From NCBI GenBank assembly GCA_049366815.1, contig JBMNCO010000111.1:1-31569 (forward strand): a stretch of 31,569 bases of DNA, read 5' to 3'. Below, in pieces: positions 8,155 to 15,929 of this stretch. The notes under the pieces are model-generated. The model searched no databases, was not told the DNA's origin, and worked only from the letters and a program-made list of their open reading frames with translations. Both the position numbers and the translations under genes were made by a program. Each line of letters opens with the position of its first letter. Within the stretch, counting starts at the first letter, position 1. The stretch comes from CAYNYM01 sp049366815. Lineage in GTDB: Bacteria > Desulfobacterota > DSM-4660 > Desulfatiglandales > HGW-15.

Positions 8155-10881
8155 TTAAAAGGCGCCACCGATCGAAAAATCGAAGTTGCCCGAGGGCTCG
8201 TCCTCCTTCGGCCCGATGACCCATCCGTATTCCAGTCGGATCGGACCCATGGGCGAATACCACCGAATCCCGGCCCCTGCGGATTTCTTGATGCCGCTGA
8301 AGGAATAGTTCTCATCCTTGGTAAAGACATTTCCGGCGTCGAAGAATACAAGGCCGATTACGCCCTGGTCTTTCAGCAGGGGAAAACGGTATTCGAGATT
8401 GTAGACCATCATCTTTTCTCCGCCGATGCCGTCGCCCGTGGCCAAGTCCCTGGGGGTGATGTCCTCGTAGTCAAAACCGCGGACCGTATTCATGCCTCCC
8501 AGGAAGTACTTCTGGTAGATCGGGAGCTTGCCCCCGGACCGCCCTTCGACATAGCCCCACCGACCCTGGGCCATGAAGACCGTGTCTTTCCAGAGAGGGA
8601 AAAACCAGGTCGACTTGAACTCGTAACGGTTGAAATAGACGTCACCCCCAAAGATACCCCCGGCATACTCGAAGGTCAGGAGATTGTTGGATCCCCGGGT
8701 GGTATTCCAGGGCCTGTCGGTGGAGTCCCGTCCTATGCCCAGGCGGACACTGCTGGTCACCCAACGGCCTTCCATGTCCTTGATTTCCAGGGCGGCGTCA
8801 TCTCCAATCTCCGAGATATCGGCGTCGTCATAGGTGTATTTCACCAGTCCCTCGGTGTAGTCATCCCATCCCAGCGGGATGTTCAGCCTCAGGGATCCGC
8901 CCAGGCTGTCTTTGGTGTAGTCGTCGTATTCAACCGACCATTTATAGAGGTCGACCCCCAGCGCCAGGCGTTGGTTAAAGAGCCAGGGTTCCGTAAACTT
9001 GACGATGAACTCCGTTGTCCGAGACCCTAACCTGGCGGCGGCGGACAGTTTCTGGCCCTTCCCCATCAGATTTGTTTCTGCAATCTGAAAGGTCCCGACC
9101 ACATTGTCAAAAGAACTGTACCCTGCGCCCACGCTGAAGGACCCCGTCGGTCTTTCCTTCACGTTGACATCCAGGATCATGAGGTCGTCCCCGCCTCCCT
9201 TTTTCGGCTGGAGTTCCACGCTTTCAAAATAGCCCATCCGATTGAGGTTTTCGGTGCTCTTGCTCATTCCCTTACCGCTGAAATAATCGCCCTCGATGAC
9301 ATGGAGTTCCCGTCGAATGACACTGTCGCGGGTGACGGTGTTGCCCGCGATGTTGATGCGCTCAAGGCGCACCTTCGGCCCCTTGGACACCCTGTAGGTG
9401 ATATCCACTAGATTTTTCTCGTCATCCTCTCTGGTGTAGGGATTGACGTCCACGTAGGCATAACCGTCATTGGCGTAGATTTCCCGCAGGGTCAGGGTAT
9501 CCTTTCGAACGATTTCCCGGTTGAAGAAGCGTTCCTTTTTGATGCCCACCTTCTCCATGAGTTCGTCGATCGGTTTGATCAGGTCACCTTCGATGGTCAC
9601 TTCGTTCACCGTGTACTGGGGCCCCTCAATGATCGGTACGGTAATGATCAGGCCTGCGTCCTTTTCATGGGTGACCTCGGGTTCGCCCGTCTTTGCCTTG
9701 ATGTACCCGTGGTTGTGGTAAAAGGATGCAATGTTGTGGAGGTCGAATTCCAGCTTTTTTTCGTCCAGTCGCCCGCTCTGGCTGATCCAGGAAAAGAAGC
9801 CCTTTTCACTTGTCTTCATGAGGTCCTTGAGGTCGTCGTCATCGAACTGGTCATTGCCGATGAATTCGATCCGCTTGATATATATCTTTTCGCCCTCGTT
9901 GATCTCATAGGTCAGGGCGACCTCATTGTGGGGAAGATCTTCGATCCGTTCCTGAATGTCTACGTTGTAGTATCCTTTTTGCCGGTATGCTTCCCTCAGT
10001 CGGTTGACGCTCTGTTTGATCACACTGGGATTCAGGATGGCATAGCGCTTGATGCCGGACTCCTCCAGCAGGTCCTTGTCCTTGATCTTTTTGTTGCCCT
10101 TGAAATGGATGGTCCCGATCGAAGGCTTTTCACTGACCACAAAGGTGACGATCTTTCCCTTGGCCCCATCGCTGGTCTCAATCTTTACGTCCGTGAAAAA
10201 ACCCATGGCGTATATGTTTCGGAGGTCCTTGTCGAGCTGATCATAATCCAGGGCCTCCCCCTTTTTGCTGTCTGCAACGGAGATGACGGCCTCGCTTTCC
10301 ACCCTTCGATTGCCCTTGACTTCGAGTGAATCGATCTGTTCAACACCGGCGATTTGGTTGTAGATGCTCTTTGCGGCCCTGTCGGCCGCGTCGGGCAGTT
10401 TTTCCAGGTCGTCCTCCACAATGTAGACCGAGAAGGGCTCCTTGAGCCCTTGGATATCCACGACCTTCATGTCTATGCTGATCTTTACCCCGATCTGAGT
10501 GAGGCTGCCCGAAATGACCAGGTCCGATTTCAGATCTCTAGCCAGTGTAGTGACATCCTCCATCTTGAAGGCGGGCAGTAAGGCCAGGGGGTGCTTGTTG
10601 ACCGTGTCCGGGGGAATAACGGCAAGGCCCCTGTCGGCCAGACGTGCGGAAAACATTTCCTGGAGGCCTTTCTCGAGGTGGTCGAGCGGCTCCGAAGAGT
10701 GGATCTTGAAGGGGAGTACCGTCACGAGGCGTTTTTCCTGGGCCTCAGCCTGAAAGGATATCACCAGGCAGCAGAGCCCCAAAAGGAAAAGGGGGCGGAT
10801 CAGGTTCCTGATTCTCTTCCCGATGTTCCGTTGGGTAGGTATTTCCATCCTAATTTCGTTTTTCATTTTGAATTCGACCAT
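8155..10881 (-). CDS. bamA: Outer membrane protein assembly factor BamA with extra N-terminal domain
   Basis: BamA inserts beta-barrel proteins into the outer membrane. The 908-residue precursor has a signal peptide ending at QAEA near residue 47, then about 125 residues that are not POTRA (VTVLPFKI to AAKSIYNQI, about 51-177). Five POTRA domains follow at roughly 183-252, 255-331, 334-420, 424-501 and 505-577. The Omp85 barrel covers 580-908, with the VRGF motif at 800-803 and a terminal Phe. Standard BamA is about 800 residues, and the excess is the N-terminal domain, which resembles TolB-N/CsgG-type modules. ATG 10881 has GGAG 7 nt upstream and overlaps lolD by 32 bp. Translation is probably coupled to lolD. 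Confidence 0.95.
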   Translation of the reverse strand: MVEFKMKNEIRMEIPTQRNIGKRIRNLIRPLFLLGLCCLVISFQAEAQEKRLVTVLPFKIHSSEPLDHLEKGLQEMFSARLADRGLAVIPPDTVNKHPLALLPAFKMEDVTTLARDLKSDLVISGSLTQIGVKISIDMKVVDIQGLKEPFSVYIVEDDLEKLPDAADRAAKSIYNQIAGVEQIDSLEVKGNRRVESEAVISVADSKKGEALDYDQLDKDLRNIYAMGFFTDVKIETSDGAKGKIVTFVVSEKPSIGTIHFKGNKKIKDKDLLEESGIKRYAILNPSVIKQSVNRLREAYRQKGYYNVDIQERIEDLPHNEVALTYEINEGEKIYIKRIEFIGNDQFDDDDLKDLMKTSEKGFFSWISQSGRLDEKKLEFDLHNIASFYHNHGYIKAKTGEPEVTHEKDAGLIITVPIIEGPQYTVNEVTIEGDLIKPIDELMEKVGIKKERFFNREIVRKDTLTLREIYANDGYAYVDVNPYTREDDEKNLVDITYRVSKGPKVRLERINIAGNTVTRDSVIRRELHVIEGDYFSGKGMSKSTENLNRMGYFESVELQPKKGGGDDLMILDVNVKERPTGSFSVGAGYSSFDNVVGTFQIAETNLMGKGQKLSAAARLGSRTTEFIVKFTEPWLFNQRLALGVDLYKWSVEYDDYTKDSLGGSLRLNIPLGWDDYTEGLVKYTYDDADISEIGDDAALEIKDMEGRWVTSSVRLGIGRDSTDRPWNTTRGSNNLLTFEYAGGIFGGDVYFNRYEFKSTWFFPLWKDTVFMAQGRWGYVEGRSGGKLPIYQKYFLGGMNTVRGFDYEDITPRDLATGDGIGGEKMMVYNLEYRFPLLKDQGVIGLVFFDAGNVFTKDENYSFSGIKKSAGAGIRWYSPMGPIRLEYGWVIGPKEDEPSGNFDFSIGGAF

Positions 10882-11527
10882 CCGTTATCTCCAATTGCCG
10901 TGACATCTTTTCCGCGAATAGGGCGTTGTGGGTGGCTATGACCATAGCCAGGTCCTCGTCTTTATTGAGTTGAAGAAGAAGATCCACGATGCCTTCCCCT
11001 GTTGTCTTGTCAAGGTTTCCTGTGGGTTCGTCGGCAAGGAGAAGCCTCGGCCGCATGATCAGGGCACGGGCAATGGCCACGCGTTGCTGCTCACCTCCTG
11101 AAAGTTCTCCGACCCGGTGGTCCAAACGGTGCTCAAGCCCCACCTTCGACAAGATTTCTTCGGCCATCGCCCTGGCCTCCTTCAGGTTTACCCTGGCGAT
11201 AAGGGCGGGCATGGTCGCATTCTCAAGGGCGTCCAGTTCAGGAAGCAGGTGGTGGAATTGAAAGACAAATCCAATTTCCCGATTCCTGAACCTGCAGAGT
11301 CCTGCGTCATCCAGTTCACTCAGGTTACGGTCGTCAAATTTCACGACCCCCCTGGTGGGTGGTTCCAGCGCGCCCATCACGTTGAGCAGGGTGGACTTGC
11401 CTGCGCCGGAGGCCCCGACGATGGCCAGGCTTTCCCCTGCACGGACGATCAGGTCCACACCCTTCAATACTTCCACCGTGCCTCCATCGTGTCTGAAGGA
11501 CTTGTGGATGTTTACTAGCTCAAGCAA
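10850..11527 (-). CDS. lolD: Lipoprotein-releasing ABC transporter ATP-binding protein LolD
   Basis: LolD powers release of outer-membrane lipoproteins from the inner membrane together with LolC/E. Motifs are Walker A GASGAGKST, signature LSGGEQQR, Walker B LLLADEPTGNLD and the switch His in ATHN. About 225 residues is the usual length. No ATG opens the frame. The TTG at 11527 has GGAGG 5 nt upstream and is preferred over the TTG at 11539, which has no ribosome site. It lies 29 bp after lolC/E and overlaps the start of bamA. Confidence 0.93.
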   Translation of the reverse strand: MLELVNIHKSFRHDGGTVEVLKGVDLIVRAGESLAIVGASGAGKSTLLNVMGALEPPTRGVVKFDDRNLSELDDAGLCRFRNREIGFVFQFHHLLPELDALENATMPALIARVNLKEARAMAEEILSKVGLEHRLDHRVGELSGGEQQRVAIARALIMRPRLLLADEPTGNLDKTTGEGIVDLLLQLNKDEDLAMVIATHNALFAEKMSRQLEITDGRIQNEKRN

Positions 11528-11556
11528 AGAGGCCTCCAAAGGGGCGCCGTGTCCGG

Positions 11557-12786
11557 TTACTCATATCGCAAGGCCTCCACGGGGTCTACACGGGAGGCGT
11601 GCCAGGCCGGGTAAATGGTCGCCAGAAAGGAGATCACAACGGCGGCGACGGTCACGATCAGAACATCCCCCGGCGCGACGCTGACCGGAAGGGTGGGTAT
11701 ATAATAGACGTCCGCAGGGAGGGGGAATTCGTACCTGTCCAGGATATGGCACAACCCGAGGCCCGAGATCAGGCCCGCCAGGGTCCCCACGACCCCCACG
11801 AGGAGCCCTTGAAACATGAAGATCGCCATGATGCTCTTGGCGGAGGCCCCCATGGCCCTGAGGATGGCCACATCCCGGCCTTTTTCCATGACCACCATAA
11901 CCAGGGTGCTGATGATGTTCAAGGCCCCGACAAGGACGATCATGGTCAAGATGACGAACATGGCCAGTTTCTCCAGCTTGAGGGCGGAGACAAGGGCACG
12001 GTTCATCTGTTTCCAGTCCTGGGTCCAGTAGGGATAGCCGAGGGCCTTTGCAACGGTCTCCCCCACCAGGTCCGCGCGGTCCACCTCCGCCACCTTGACT
12101 TCAAGGCCTGTGACCCTTTCCCCCAGGCCGAGGAAGTCCTGGGCCTCTCTCAGTGAAACATAGGCCATCGAGGCGTCATACTCATACATGCCCGAATCAA
12201 AGAGGGCCGTAACCCTGTATTTCCTGCTGTTGGGTACCCTCCCCAGGGGTGTCAATTTGCCCTGGGGGGAGAGAAGCGTCACCGTGTCACCGGGGGCGAC
12301 CCCGAGCTGTTTGGCCATCTCTTTACCCAGGATGACGGCAGGCAGGTCCTCATCCAAGGCGTCAAGGGAACTCAAGTCGCCCCCCTTGAGCATCTTCCTG
12401 ATGGCAATGACGCCGCCCGCAGTCTCGGTGTCCAAACCCCTCAGAACACCGCCGGAGGCATATCCTGTGCTGTTTATCATAACCTGGCTGTAGATGAAAG
12501 GGGTTGTGGCGATGACGCCGTCGACAAGGGCGACCTTTTCCGAGACCGACTTGTATTCTTCGAAGGCTCCACCATAACTTCTGACCAGGAGATGGGAATT
12601 GACGCCCAGGATCTTGGACATGAGGTCGGCGGTAAAACCGTTCATGACGGAGAGAACGACAATCAGGGCCATGACACCGACCATGACGCCTGCAATGGAG
12701 ATGATGCTGATTATGGAGATAAAGGCCTGCTTCCGCTTGGCCTTGAGGTATCTCAATCCCAAAAAGAATTCGAAGAACATGAGCAT
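11557..12786 (-). CDS. Lipoprotein-releasing system transmembrane protein LolC/LolE
   Basis: This is the inner-membrane permease of the LolCDE lipoprotein extractor. The 409-residue protein has one N-terminal transmembrane helix (about 22-48), a large periplasmic domain of the MacB-like type (about 50-265), and three C-terminal helices (about 272-300, 318-345 and 372-398). It ends with the family motif YPAWHASRVDPVEALRYE. Only one LolC/E gene is present, so it may form a homodimer (the LolF-type arrangement). It starts at ATG 12786 or ATG 12780; neither has a good ribosome site. It lies 102 bp downstream of lysS. Confidence 0.92.
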   Translation of the reverse strand: MLMFFEFFLGLRYLKAKRKQAFISIISIISIAGVMVGVMALIVVLSVMNGFTADLMSKILGVNSHLLVRSYGGAFEEYKSVSEKVALVDGVIATTPFIYSQVMINSTGYASGGVLRGLDTETAGGVIAIRKMLKGGDLSSLDALDEDLPAVILGKEMAKQLGVAPGDTVTLLSPQGKLTPLGRVPNSRKYRVTALFDSGMYEYDASMAYVSLREAQDFLGLGERVTGLEVKVAEVDRADLVGETVAKALGYPYWTQDWKQMNRALVSALKLEKLAMFVILTMIVLVGALNIISTLVMVVMEKGRDVAILRAMGASAKSIMAIFMFQGLLVGVVGTLAGLISGLGLCHILDRYEFPLPADVYYIPTLPVSVAPGDVLIVTVAAVVISFLATIYPAWHASRVDPVEALRYE

Positions 12787-12888
12787 TTTACCAGATACTG
12801 TCCAAAATTCTTCGGCTGCGCGATCCCTTCGGGTGCGGCCCTGTGTCTGTTGTCCCGATGTCCCGCACCTCCGGGATGCAGACCGTGA

Positions 12889-14367
12889 TCATTTGGACCT
12901 CATGTGGGGGAAGAGGATGACATCTCTGATGGAGGGAGAGTCCGTGAGGAGCATGACAACACGATCAATCCCGATCCCCTCTCCGGCCGTGGGTGGGAGC
13001 CCGAATTCCATGGCCGTGAGATAGTCCTCGTCCATGAACTGGGCCTCCTCGTCTCCAGCCTCCCTGAGGGCAACCTGGTGCTCAAATCTTCCCCTCTGGT
13101 CTGCGGGGTCATTGAGTTCGGTGAAGGCATTGGCGATTTCCTTGCCCCCGATAAAGAGCTCGAATCGATCCACAATCTCCGGATTCTCGTCGTTTCGCCG
13201 GGAAAGGGGTGATACCGCCGTCGGATACCCGTAAATGAATGTGGGTTGCACCAGTTTGGGTTCAACCACCTGATCGAATATTTTCGCCAGGACATCGTCC
13301 AGGTCGTCTTCCTCCGAGACTGTAATCCCCCTCGATTCTGCAAAGGCCAGTGCCCTGTCCTTATCCGTCAGGACCCGGTCTTCAACCCCCCCGACTTCCC
13401 TGAGGGATTCGAACAGAGAGATTTTCCTCCAGGGAGGCGTGAAGTCCAGGGTCTGCCCCTGATATGTCACGGTGTTCTTCCCGGAAATGCCCTGAAGCAC
13501 GTAGACAAAAAGCTCTTCGGTCAGGGTCATGAGATCCTCATAGGTGGCATAGGCCATGTAGAACTCGATCATGGTGAATTCGGGGTTGTGCTTGATGGAG
13601 ATGCCTTCGTTCCTGAAATTCCGGTTGATCTCGAAGACCCGTTCCATTCCCCCGACCACGAGCCGCTTCAAATAGAGTTCAGGGGCGATCCGGAGGTAGA
13701 GATCCATGCCCAGGGCGTTGTGAAAGGTCTTGAAGGGTCTGGCCGTCGCCCCTCCGGCAATGGGCTGCATCATGGGGGTTTCCACTTCCAGGAAATCCTT
13801 GTCAAGGAAGAATTGCCGGACGGCCTGAATGATCTTGCTGCGGGTCACAAAGACATCCTTCACCGCGTCGTTGGCGATGAGGTCCAGATAGCGCTGCCTG
13901 TATCTCGTCTCCACGTCGGCAAGCCCGTGCCATTTCTCAGGAAGGGGCCTCATGGACTTGGCAAGGAGTTTGACATGGTCTGCGAGAAGGGTCAGTTCGT
14001 TTGTCCGGGTCCGAAAGGGGGTACCCCTCACACCGATGAAATCCCCGATATCCATGAGCTTGAAGATCCTGTAAGCCTCTTCCCCCACCTTGTCCTTTCG
14101 TATGTAGACCTGGAGACGGGAAGTCCTGTCCTTAATGTGAATAAAGCAGGCCTTCCCGAAATCGCGCATGGACATGATTCGCCCCGCAAGAGAGAGGGGG
14201 GCATCCTGTTTTTCCAGGGATTCTTGTTCCATGGCCCCTAAACGGTCGATGAATTCCGATATGGTGACGTCGCAGCGGTACCCGGCGGGGTAAAGCTGAA
14301 CTCCCATGGATTTGAGGGCTTCAGCCTTTTTCCTGCGGTCTTCTAGAACTGAACTTGTTTTTTCCAT
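12889..14367 (-). CDS. lysS: Lysyl-tRNA synthetase, class II
   Basis: LysS charges tRNA-Lys in the cytoplasm. The 492-residue protein has the N-terminal OB-fold anticodon-binding domain (about 55-165, LAGRIMSMRDFGKACF) and the class II catalytic core. The core shows motif 1 (ending LEVETPMM), motif 2 (FEINRNFRNEGIS, with the HNPEFT stretch) and motif 3 (GEGIGIDRVVML). ATG 14367 gives the normal length. The frame stays open 62 codons upstream across the predicted promoter, but that stretch has no family similarity. It is the first gene of the lysS-lol-bam-lpx operon, a linkage familiar in former Deltaproteobacteria. Confidence 0.96.
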   Translation of the reverse strand: MEKTSSVLEDRRKKAEALKSMGVQLYPAGYRCDVTISEFIDRLGAMEQESLEKQDAPLSLAGRIMSMRDFGKACFIHIKDRTSRLQVYIRKDKVGEEAYRIFKLMDIGDFIGVRGTPFRTRTNELTLLADHVKLLAKSMRPLPEKWHGLADVETRYRQRYLDLIANDAVKDVFVTRSKIIQAVRQFFLDKDFLEVETPMMQPIAGGATARPFKTFHNALGMDLYLRIAPELYLKRLVVGGMERVFEINRNFRNEGISIKHNPEFTMIEFYMAYATYEDLMTLTEELFVYVLQGISGKNTVTYQGQTLDFTPPWRKISLFESLREVGGVEDRVLTDKDRALAFAESRGITVSEEDDLDDVLAKIFDQVVEPKLVQPTFIYGYPTAVSPLSRRNDENPEIVDRFELFIGGKEIANAFTELNDPADQRGRFEHQVALREAGDEEAQFMDEDYLTAMEFGLPPTAGEGIGIDRVVMLLTDSPSIRDVILFPHMRSK

Positions 14368-14398
14368 GATACGATACGTGCCGTGTGGATGTGATTTT

Positions 14399-14412
14399 CG
14401 GCCTGCAGGCCG
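14399..14412. repeat. 14-bp perfect palindrome in lysS leader
   Basis: CGGCCTGCAGGCCG is a perfect palindrome about 32 nt before the lysS start, between the predicted promoter and the gene. It could form a hairpin in the leader or serve as an operator. No function is shown. Confidence 0.4.
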
Positions 14413-14451
14413 TACTTGTTTATTTAAGTATTTGTATAAGTTGAACGTTTG

Positions 14452-14480
14452 CTTGTAATCCAAATGCCCTTGATAGTCAA
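14452..14480 (-). promoter_or_regulatory. Candidate sigma-70 promoter for the lysS-lol-bam-lpx operon
   Basis: On the minus strand, TTGACT (14480-14475) is separated by 17 bp from TACAAG (14457-14452). These are 5/6 and 4/6 matches to consensus. Transcription would start near 14445, giving a leader of about 80 nt before lysS. Confidence 0.4.
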
Positions 14481-14558
14481 GGTAAAAGATCCGCTCTGAT
14501 TCGCCATCGCAAGCCCCGACGTCTTGGGGCGGATTCTTCAGGGCAAGACGCAAATTCT

Positions 14559-14587
14559 TTGAAAGTCACGGGTTTTGATGCTATAAG
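14559..14587 (+). promoter_or_regulatory. Candidate sigma-70 promoter for the 14645-18428 gene pair
   Basis: TTGAAA (14559-14564), a 17-bp spacer and TATAAG (14582-14587) form a good sigma-70-type promoter, each box matching consensus at 5/6. It is divergent from the lysS promoter about 80 bp away. Confidence 0.5.
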
Positions 14588-14644
14588 AGGCCGTCTTCTC
14601 CTCAATCGCGCGTCGCTCAGGGGAGAGGCGCTGGATACCCAAGG

Positions 14645-15790
14645 GTGTCTCCCCCCTGTCGGGGTCTTTACAGAGGGGCTTGTCAGGCATCTTGTTTAGA
14701 AATAAAGTCTTTTGGGAGGACTGAAATCATCGAAGCAAAAGATCTTAGGAGTTTTCCGGCCGCGATTTTCCCCCATGCATCCCTGCCGGAGTCTGCGATC
14801 GCGGGGATTGTAAACATCTTCCGGCCTGTGACCCTCTTTTTGCCCTGGTTTATGGACGTGCCCGCCCCGCTCGAAAATTTCCTGGAGGCGGGAATGGTTC
14901 GGGTGCTCCGTCCACCGGAGGCCTTGAAACCACGAGAGGATTTCGGAAAGGTCTTGGAGTCCTACCGGAAGTGGTGCGCGGAAAATCCGGACAGAGGTCA
15001 CGTCGCCTTCCTGGCGGCCCGGCAGAGGCGTGATGCCGTGGAGGATACGATCTGGGGCATCAGGGGATCACTTCGAAGGAGGCAAGGAGAGGGGGCCCCC
15101 ACCGGGGAAGCGCCGGCCCTGAAGTGGCACCTGCTCCTCCACATGGCCCGGCAAATGGAGGAGGAGAGCCGGGAGGCTGAACAATTGCTCAGGGACCTCA
15201 AAGAGAGAAAATCCCCTGTTCAAAATATCCTTGGGATCGACGAGGACCAGGGGGTGGACGTGTTTGCCGACCTTCCCCCGTTTCAGGGTGAGCCTTCTGT
15301 GAGCGAGTCTCATTGGGAACAGGTGTTTGAGGCCTGGCTCGGTCTCTTTGGGGGGTGCCTCGCGGAAACGGATATCCTGTTGACCATTGACCGACGGGTC
15401 CTGGATTTTGTCTGGGAACTGAGGGATCAGGGCACTTTCGCAGGGCGCCGAAGGGACGAGGCGCCTGTCCGTCTGAGGCTTCCGGTCCTGTTTGAAGGCC
15501 TTGACGGAAAGGCGGCTCGATCCCCGGAGACGGACCCGGCCCAGGATGCCCTCCTGACCCTCAAATCCCTGATGGCAGGTCCCGGACCTTCCTCCGGGGA
15601 ACGGGTGATCGCCCTACGTCGTGTGGCCGGGGAGATCGAGTCCTCATCGTTGTGGGATGTGTCTCAGGGGAGCGTAGAGGTCCTGGCCGCCCCCATCGAC
15701 CTGCCGGTGGAGGGGCTGCAGGGCAGGGCGTCAAGGGTGCTGGCGCCCTTTACAGGCAAGACCGTGGTCTTGATAGAGCAGGTATCCTGA
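14645..15790 (+). CDS. Unrecognised 381-residue protein upstream of the LAM-like gene
   Basis: I do not recognise this family. The frame encodes up to 381 residues: a hydrophobic patch with FRPVTLFLPWFMD (about 59-71), a charged region (about 95-200) rich in Arg and Glu and probably helical, and an acidic middle. No signal peptide, membrane segment or cysteine motif stands out. The start is unclear. GTG 14645 falls inside a leader hairpin, whereas a strong GGGAGG (14714-14719) is followed only by ATC codons in frame at 14726 and 14729. It is co-directional with the double aminomutase-like gene 140 bp downstream and shares its promoter, so the two may act together. Confidence 0.7.
   Translation: MSPPCRGLYRGACQASCLEIKSFGRTEIIEAKDLRSFPAAIFPHASLPESAIAGIVNIFRPVTLFLPWFMDVPAPLENFLEAGMVRVLRPPEALKPREDFGKVLESYRKWCAENPDRGHVAFLAARQRRDAVEDTIWGIRGSLRRRQGEGAPTGEAPALKWHLLLHMARQMEEESREAEQLLRDLKERKSPVQNILGIDEDQGVDVFADLPPFQGEPSVSESHWEQVFEAWLGLFGGCLAETDILLTIDRRVLDFVWELRDQGTFAGRRRDEAPVRLRLPVLFEGLDGKAARSPETDPAQDALLTLKSLMAGPGPSSGERVIALRRVAGEIESSSLWDVSQGSVEVLAAPIDLPVEGLQGRASRVLAPFTGKTVVLIEQVS
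14651..14678 (+). repeat. Leader hairpin before or inside the start of the unknown gene
   Basis: CCCCCCTGT (14651-14659) pairs with ACAGAGGGG (14670-14678) with one bulged A. The hairpin lies between the promoter at 14559 and the GGGAGG ribosome site at 14714. It would be a leader structure if translation starts near 14726. Confidence 0.4.
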
Positions 15791-15929
15791 GATGCGTGCC
15801 GACATTTAAAAATCCGTCCCCATCGACATGCTCCGCCTTTGACGGCGCTGACGTCCCGGCCCCCACACCCCCCACCCGCAGGTGGACGAAGCCCTTCCAG
15901 CGGTTATCTCAAAAAAGGTCAATGAACCG

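Noticed and set aside
14368..14553. 62-residue N-terminal extension of LysS
   Set aside because: It crosses the predicted promoter and leader palindrome and has no family similarity. ATG 14367 gives the usual length.
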